64,000 bases of DNA. It comes from Celeribacter ethanolicus. Lineage in GTDB: Bacteria; Pseudomonadota; Alphaproteobacteria; Rhodobacterales; Rhodobacteraceae. This document shows, one piece after another, positions 59,507-64,000 of this stretch (within the stretch, counting starts at the first letter, position 1; each line of letters begins with the position of its first letter). Both the position numbers and the translations under genes were made by a program. The stretch is from assembly GCF_001550095.1 (NCBI RefSeq), contig NZ_LRUC01000010.1, positions 62,001-126,000 of the forward strand, given 5' to 3'. The notes under the pieces were generated by a model that worked only from the letters and a program-made list of their open reading frames with translations, was not told where the DNA came from and made no database searches.

Positions 59507-61168
59507 TCAGCTCGACAGGCGAGAGATCACAATCTGAACCTCAGGTTTCTTGCCCACCTCTTCCAGCGTCGTTTTGCGGATGATCCGGCGCATTTCCTCT
59601 TCCAGCGCGTCGTCATCCGACAGCGTCTTAGGCTTGGCGCGCATCAGGAACTGATTCACATCTTCTTCGAGGACATCGACCAGAGGCGCGCGCGACAGCC
59701 CGACTTCGGGCAGGCCACGCAGCTCGCACCAGCAATCGCCCAGCGGCTCATCATCCTCGACGATCACGGTGGCGACCACCAGCCCGTTCATCGCGATACG
59801 GATACGGTCGCGGACGATACCGTCGAGCGCGCCGATCTGGACGGAGCCGTCGAGATAGGTGCGCCCAGTCTCGACATATTCAGACACACGCGGCGTATTA
59901 CCGGAAAGGTCGACGCCGACGCCATTGGGGGCGACGATGGCCTGAAACCCGTTGCTCTCGGCCATTTTGGCATGTTCGCGCAGGTGGCGATGTTCGCCGT
60001 GCATCGGGATCACGATCTGCGGTTTGACGATTTCGTGCAAAAGCGCCAAATCCGGCCCATTGGCATGGCCGGAGACGTGGTATTCATCACGGCCCGAGAT
60101 GGTTTCAACGCCCATTTCCGAGAAGCTGTTGAGGATGCGCCCGACGGAGACCTCATTGCCCGGAATGGTTTTCGAGGAGAAAATCACCGTGTCGCCCTCG
60201 GTCATCTTGAGGCCGAGGTATTTACCGCGCGAAAGCTGCGCGGTGGCGGCGCGATGTTCGCCCTGCGAGCCGGTGGTCAGCAGCATGAGGTTTTCGCGCG
60301 GAATATCGCCCGCGTTTTCCGGCGAAACGGTTTTCGGGAAATCGGCGATGATGCCGGTCTCGATCGCAGCGGTGATCATGCGGCGCATGGCGCGGCCCAG
60401 AAGCACGACGGAACGCCCGGCTTTGGAGCCTGCTTCGGCAAGGGTTTTGACCCGTGCGATGTTGGAGGCAAAGGTGGTGGCGGCGACCATGCCATCGAGC
60501 GAGGCGACGAGCTTGGTGATCGGTTCGACCACCTCGGATTCGGAACGGCCCGGTTTGGGCGAGAACACGTTGGTCGAGTCGCACACCAGCGCCTTGACAC
60601 CCGAGGACGCCACGCTTTCCCAAAGCTCCCGGTCGAAGGGCTCGCCCACCACCGGATTTTCATCGAGTTTGAAATCGCCGGTATGGATCACGCGGCCCGC
60701 GGGCGTGTCGATCACCAGCGCCGAAGATTCCGGAATCGAGTGCGACACCGGCAGGAAGCCGACGGTGAACGGCCCACATTGGATGGTTTCCGGCCATTTG
60801 GAGACGGTCTTGATCTGCAACTCGTCATGGCCGTGCTCTTCGAATTTGAGCCGCGCAATATGGGCGGTGAAGGCGCGGGCATAGACCGGCGCGTCGAGAC
60901 GGGGCCAGAGGTGACCGACCGCACCGACGTGGTCTTCGTGCGCATGGGTGATGAAGATCGCCTCGATCCGGTCCTTGCGCTCCTCGAGCCAGGCGATGTC
61001 AGCGAAGATCAGATCGACGCCCGGCGTGCCGTCCATCGAGGGGAAGGTGACACCGAGATCGACCACGATATAGCGCTCGTCGCCCTCCGGCCCGTAGCCG
61101 TAGACGTAACAGTTCATGCCGATCTCGCCGGCGCCGCCCAAGGGAAGATAGAGAAGACGTTCGCTCAT
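59507..61168 (-). CDS. rnj: Ribonuclease J
   Basis: A 553-residue metallo-beta-lactamase/beta-CASP RNase with 5'-3' exonuclease and endonuclease activity, in mRNA decay and rRNA maturation. The zinc motif is FITHAHEDHVGAVGHLWP, with HTGDFKLD, CDSTNVFS and the beta-CASP HVSGHANGPDL and IPMHGEHRHL motifs. The C-terminal domain is shorter than in Bacillus. The ATG overlaps the coaX stop (TGATG). It is last in the nuoN-birA-coaX-rnj run. Confidence 0.95.
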   Translation of the reverse strand: MSERLLYLPLGGAGEIGMNCYVYGYGPEGDERYIVVDLGVTFPSMDGTPGVDLIFADIAWLEERKDRIEAIFITHAHEDHVGAVGHLWPRLDAPVYARAFTAHIARLKFEEHGHDELQIKTVSKWPETIQCGPFTVGFLPVSHSIPESSALVIDTPAGRVIHTGDFKLDENPVVGEPFDRELWESVASSGVKALVCDSTNVFSPKPGRSESEVVEPITKLVASLDGMVAATTFASNIARVKTLAEAGSKAGRSVVLLGRAMRRMITAAIETGIIADFPKTVSPENAGDIPRENLMLLTTGSQGEHRAATAQLSRGKYLGLKMTEGDTVIFSSKTIPGNEVSVGRILNSFSEMGVETISGRDEYHVSGHANGPDLALLHEIVKPQIVIPMHGEHRHLREHAKMAESNGFQAIVAPNGVGVDLSGNTPRVSEYVETGRTYLDGSVQIGALDGIVRDRIRIAMNGLVVATVIVEDDEPLGDCWCELRGLPEVGLSRAPLVDVLEEDVNQFLMRAKPKTLSDDDALEEEMRRIIRKTTLEEVGKKPEVQIVISRLSS

Positions 61169-61944
61169 CAGTTGCCCATGTCCTTATTATAATTATGGAT
61201 CACGACAAGGCCGTGGATCGTCAGGAATTCATCGAAATGGTCAAAGAGTTTGTGGCCCTGATTGAACAGCGGCGCAAGCCCCCCGGTCGCGATCACGCGC
61301 ATCGGGCGGCCATATTCGTCCTTGATCCGGTTGCAGGTCTCACGCACCAACCCGATATAGCCCCAGAACACACCGGATTGCATACAGGCGACGGTGTTGG
61401 TCCCGATGACCTTTTGCGGCATGGTCACATCGACATGCGGCAGGGCGGCAGCGGCGTGGTGAAGGCTTTCGAGCGAGGCGTTGACCCCGGGAGAGATCAC
61501 ACCACCGACATAGGCGCCGTCCTCCGCCACCACGTCGAAGGTGGTCGCGGTGCCGAAATCCACCACGATCAGATCACCGCCGTAAAGATCGAAGGCGCCT
61601 GCGGAGTTCACAAGCCGGTCGGGCCCAACGGTCGTGCCCTCGTCCACCCGCGGCATATGCGGCAGGAGGCATTCTGGCTTGCCGACCACCAAAGGCCGAC
61701 AATCGAAATAGCGGTTCGCCAGCACTCGCAGGTTGAACACCACGCGGGGCACGGTCGAGGAGATGATCACCTCGGAAATATCCGCCTCGATCTTCTGGAA
61801 ATTCATCAGCGTCGAGAGCCAGACGTAATACTGATCCGCCGTGCGCTGATGTTCGGTCGAGGTGCGCCATGTGGCGACGATCTCGCGACCGTTCCAGATG
61901 GAGAAGACGGTGTTGGTGTTGCCGGTGTCGATACAGAGAAGCAT
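61168..61944 (-). CDS. coaX: Type III pantothenate kinase
   Basis: A 258-residue ASKHA-fold kinase for the first step of CoA synthesis. [17 protein letters not shown] is the phosphate-binding start, PLVVGKPECLLPHMPRVDEG follows, then GPDRLVNSAGAFDLYGGDLI, VVDFGTATTFDVV and GGVISPGVNASLESLHHAAA. Overlaps of one base with both birA (upstream) and RNase J (downstream) imply tight translational coupling. Confidence 0.96.
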   Translation of the reverse strand: MLLCIDTGNTNTVFSIWNGREIVATWRTSTEHQRTADQYYVWLSTLMNFQKIEADISEVIISSTVPRVVFNLRVLANRYFDCRPLVVGKPECLLPHMPRVDEGTTVGPDRLVNSAGAFDLYGGDLIVVDFGTATTFDVVAEDGAYVGGVISPGVNASLESLHHAAAALPHVDVTMPQKVIGTNTVACMQSGVFWGYIGLVRETCNRIKDEYGRPMRVIATGGLAPLFNQGHKLFDHFDEFLTIHGLVVIHNYNKDMGN

Positions 61945-62696
61945 CAGAAATAGACCTCTGCGGCTGGGATGGTAAGTTTGCCCGCGTGCGTGTCGAGCAC
62001 GAGATTGCCGAAGGCATCCACGGTCTCGAAAATGCCATGATGCGTTTCACGCATGGTGCGGGCGCGGATTTCGGTGCCGAGACGCGCCGCGCGGGCCAGC
62101 CACGCCTCGCGCACCGGGCCGAACCCGTAGGTGGTGAACTGGCTTTCCCAATAGGCGAAACTCGGGGCCAGATGGTCGAGGAATTCCTCTGGCGCAATCA
62201 AGGCTCCGGTCTCATGCGCGAGCGACACGGGCGGTGTCGCGCCCGCGTCAACCTGATCCGCGCCGGGCGCTTCGACCAGGTTGATGCCAATGCCGATGGC
62301 GAGATGCGAAGGCCCACGCTCCAACAGGATGCCCGCAACCTTGCCGCCGTTCAGCAGCACGTCATTCGGCCATTTGAGCGCAAAGGGATCGGCGCGTCCG
62401 GTGACAGCGACAAAGGCGTCGTAAAGCGCCAGAGAGGCCACGAAACTGCGCAGCGCGACAAGTGCCGGCGGTTCGGTCGGGAACATCAGCAACGTGGCGG
62501 CGAAATTGCCCTCCGGCATGGACCACGGGCGCCCGCGTCGGCCATGAGCACCGGTTTGAGAGAGCGCCATGATCCATTGCGGAAACGCGGAAGAGGCCGC
62601 GACACGCGCGGCCTCCGACATGGTGCTGTCCACAGAGGGCAGGACGGTGCGCCCCACCCCCTCGGGCCATGTATGGCGATTACTTGACAAGCGCAT
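61944..62696 (-). CDS. birA: Biotin--[acetyl-CoA-carboxylase] ligase
   Basis: A 250-residue biotin protein ligase without the N-terminal DNA-binding domain of E. coli BirA, so it is enzyme only. [20 protein letters not shown] is the biotinyl-AMP loop (variant of GRGRRGR), and [19 protein letters not shown] is the catalytic core with the conserved Lys. LAIGIGINL follows, and a small C-terminal domain. Its start lies 17 nt inside the end of nuoN. Confidence 0.95.
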   Translation of the reverse strand: MRLSSNRHTWPEGVGRTVLPSVDSTMSEAARVAASSAFPQWIMALSQTGAHGRRGRPWSMPEGNFAATLLMFPTEPPALVALRSFVASLALYDAFVAVTGRADPFALKWPNDVLLNGGKVAGILLERGPSHLAIGIGINLVEAPGADQVDAGATPPVSLAHETGALIAPEEFLDHLAPSFAYWESQFTTYGFGPVREAWLARAARLGTEIRARTMRETHHGIFETVDAFGNLVLDTHAGKLTIPAAEVYF

Positions 62697-64000
62697 CCGC
62701 CGCGATCGCCGCCATACCGTCGACGCCGAACATGTTCACGATACCGACGAGCATGATCAGCGCGGAGACGGCCAGAAGCGCAAAGGCCACCGGGCTCTTC
62801 GTGTTGTCGAGCGGCTCCACTTCGCTACCGAAATAGATGTAGTAGACGACACGCAGGTAGTAGAAGGCCGCAATCACCGAGGCGATCACACCAAAGATCG
62901 CTAGCCAGGTGAGACCGGCGTTCCAGGCTGCCATGAGCACGGAGAACTTGGCGAAGAAGCCGAGCATCGGCGGCACACCGGCGAGCGAGAAGAACAGCAC
63001 CAGCACCGCGAGCGCCTTGGTCGGCGAAACGCGCCAGTAGAGGTTCAGCGCGGACAGATCGGTGACCGGCTTGCCGTCGCGTTCCATCGTCATGATGAAG
63101 GCGAAGGCACCGATGTTCATCGCGACATAGATCGCCATATAGACCATCGCGGATTGCACACCCTCGGCATTGGCCGCCGCCAGTCCCATGAGCGCAAAGC
63201 CCATGTGGGTGATGGAGGAATAAGCCATCAGACGTTTGATGTTGGTCTGACCGATCCCGGCAAAGGCACCCCAGAACATGGAGGCGACGGCGATCACGGC
63301 GAGCACCTGTTGCCAGTCACCCGGCACGCCGCCGAACGCATCGAACAGCACGCGGGCAAAGAGCCCCATGGCCGCAAGCTTCGGCGCGGTGGCGAAGAAA
63401 GCGGTGGTCGGCGTCGGCGCGCCTTCATAAACGTCCGGGGTCCACATGTGGAACGGAACGGCGGACACCTTGAACGCCAGACCGGTCATCACGAAGATCA
63501 GGCCGAACAGCACGCCCAGCGGCACGTTGCCCTGCACCACGGTGACGATGCCGGCGAAAGAGGTGGTGCCGGAGAAACCGTAGATCAGCGAGGAGCCATA
63601 GAGCAGCAGACCCGAAGAGAGCGAGCCGAGCACGAAATATTTGAGGCCCGCTTCGGTCGATTTCACGCTGTCGCGGCGGAAGGACGCGATGACGTAGAGC
63701 GACAGCGACATCAGTTCGAGGCCGAGGTAGAGCGACATGAGATCGCCCGCCGAAACCATGACCATCATGCCGATCGTGGAGAACAGCACGAGGATCGGAT
63801 ATTCGAACTTCGCGAAACCGCGTTTTTCGAGGAAGTCGTGCGACATCACGAGGACCGCCGCCCCCGCGAGCAACACGCCGACCTTGCCGAAGCGCGAGAA
63901 AGCGTCGTCGATGAACAGGCCGCCGAAGGCTGCGCGGCTGCCCTGCCCGCCGAGCCCGATCCACAGCGCCACGATCACGAAGACCGCCGCGGTGAGCCAG
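62680..64000 (-). CDS. nuoN: NADH-quinone oxidoreductase subunit N, 5' end outside the window
   Basis: About 440 codons are present and the frame runs open through the window end, so roughly 40 N-terminal residues are missing. It is a polytopic antiporter-like subunit of complex [21 protein letters not shown] (with the conserved Glu), [20 protein letters not shown]-like [20 protein letters not shown] (proton-channel Lys), and [17 protein letters not shown]. The carboxyl end overlaps the birA start by 17 nt. Other nuo genes should lie upstream, beyond the window. Confidence 0.94.
   Translation of the reverse strand, partial: WLTAAVFVIVALWIGLGGQGSRAAFGGLFIDDAFSRFGKVGVLLAGAAVLVMSHDFLEKRGFAKFEYPILVLFSTIGMMVMVSAGDLMSLYLGLELMSLSLYVIASFRRDSVKSTEAGLKYFVLGSLSSGLLLYGSSLIYGFSGTTSFAGIVTVVQGNVPLGVLFGLIFVMTGLAFKVSAVPFHMWTPDVYEGAPTPTTAFFATAPKLAAMGLFARVLFDAFGGVPGDWQQVLAVIAVASMFWGAFAGIGQTNIKRLMAYSSITHMGFALMGLAAANAEGVQSAMVYMAIYVAMNIGAFAFIMTMERDGKPVTDLSALNLYWRVSPTKALAVLVLFFSLAGVPPMLGFFAKFSVLMAAWNAGLTWLAIFGVIASVIAAFYYLRVVYYIYFGSEVEPLDNTKSPVAFALLAVSALIMLVGIVNMFGVDGMAAIAADALVK

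Noticed and set aside
1-64000. CRISPR array or intact insertion sequence
   Set aside because: No regularly spaced identical repeats and no complete transposase were seen. Only an integrase fragment near 18.8 kb suggests past mobile DNA.

Overview
The window looks like chromosomal DNA of a Rhodobacterales alphaproteobacterium of the Roseobacter type. This rests on high GC, dense short-spaced operons, a soxSRT/VWXYZABCD cluster, a urease cluster with an LprI-like gene between ureB and ureC, a Hint_2 protein, GapR, and the order nuoN-birA-coaX-RNase J. The genus is an inference. There is no sign of a large prophage, an intact insertion sequence or a CRISPR array.

Layout. 1-2.1 kb: a cut LysR regulator divergent from mmsA, then a small DUF2892 membrane protein. 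2.1-14 kb: a Crp/Fnr regulator, a DUF302 protein and the Sox thiosulfate-oxidation locus. soxVWXYZABCD run on the minus strand. soxS, a GlcG/HbpS-like gene, soxR and soxT diverge on the plus strand. Palindromes lie in the soxV/soxS and soxW/soxX gaps, where SoxR operators are expected. 14-18.7 kb: glycerate 2-kinase and a selenium pair (SelD fused to an FAD oxidoreductase, and SelU/MnmH). 18.7-19.4 kb: a small scar with an integrase remnant, tRNA-Thr(TGT) and a possible GGDEF remnant. 19.4-25 kb: an Fe(III)-type ABC permease, a sulfotransferase-like protein, a metallopeptidase, GapR and a hydrolase-like protein. 25-32.8 kb: urease genes split into ureDAB-lprI-C and ureEFG by two plus-strand related coiled-coil genes and a DUF1127 gene. 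32.9-47.2 kb: a mainly housekeeping plus-strand stretch (pyrC, pyrE, dnaB, alr, mlaEF, pqiA-like, radA, cvpA, purF, surE, pcm, a LysM/LytM lipoprotein). 47.3-49.8 kb: tatABC and a DUF815 ATPase. 50-54.1 kb: a WYL regulator, an Fe(III)-type ABC ATPase, arsM and an SDR. 54.5-59.4 kb: the Hint protein, prfC, a periplasmic protein and an RhlE-like helicase. 59.5-64 kb: RNase J, coaX, birA and nuoN, which is cut by the window end.

How the genes fit together. SoxXA, YZ, B and CD form the periplasmic multienzyme system that takes thiosulfate to sulfate. SoxV and SoxW (and SoxS) supply reductant, SoxT probably imports or signals sulfur compounds, SoxR represses, and the Tat system encoded at 48-50 kb would export SoxB and SoxC, which have twin-arginine leaders. 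The FbpB-like permease (19.4 kb) and FbpC-like ATPase (51 kb) may be parts of one iron importer encoded about 30 kb apart.

The most unusual signal is a dispersed 25-27 bp element. It begins TTGAGTATTT and ends CAGCAAAGGAAAC or CATCAGAAAnC. It occurs six times, always in the sense direction of the gene before it. Five copies lie on or within 7 nt of a stop codon or inside the last codons of a gene.
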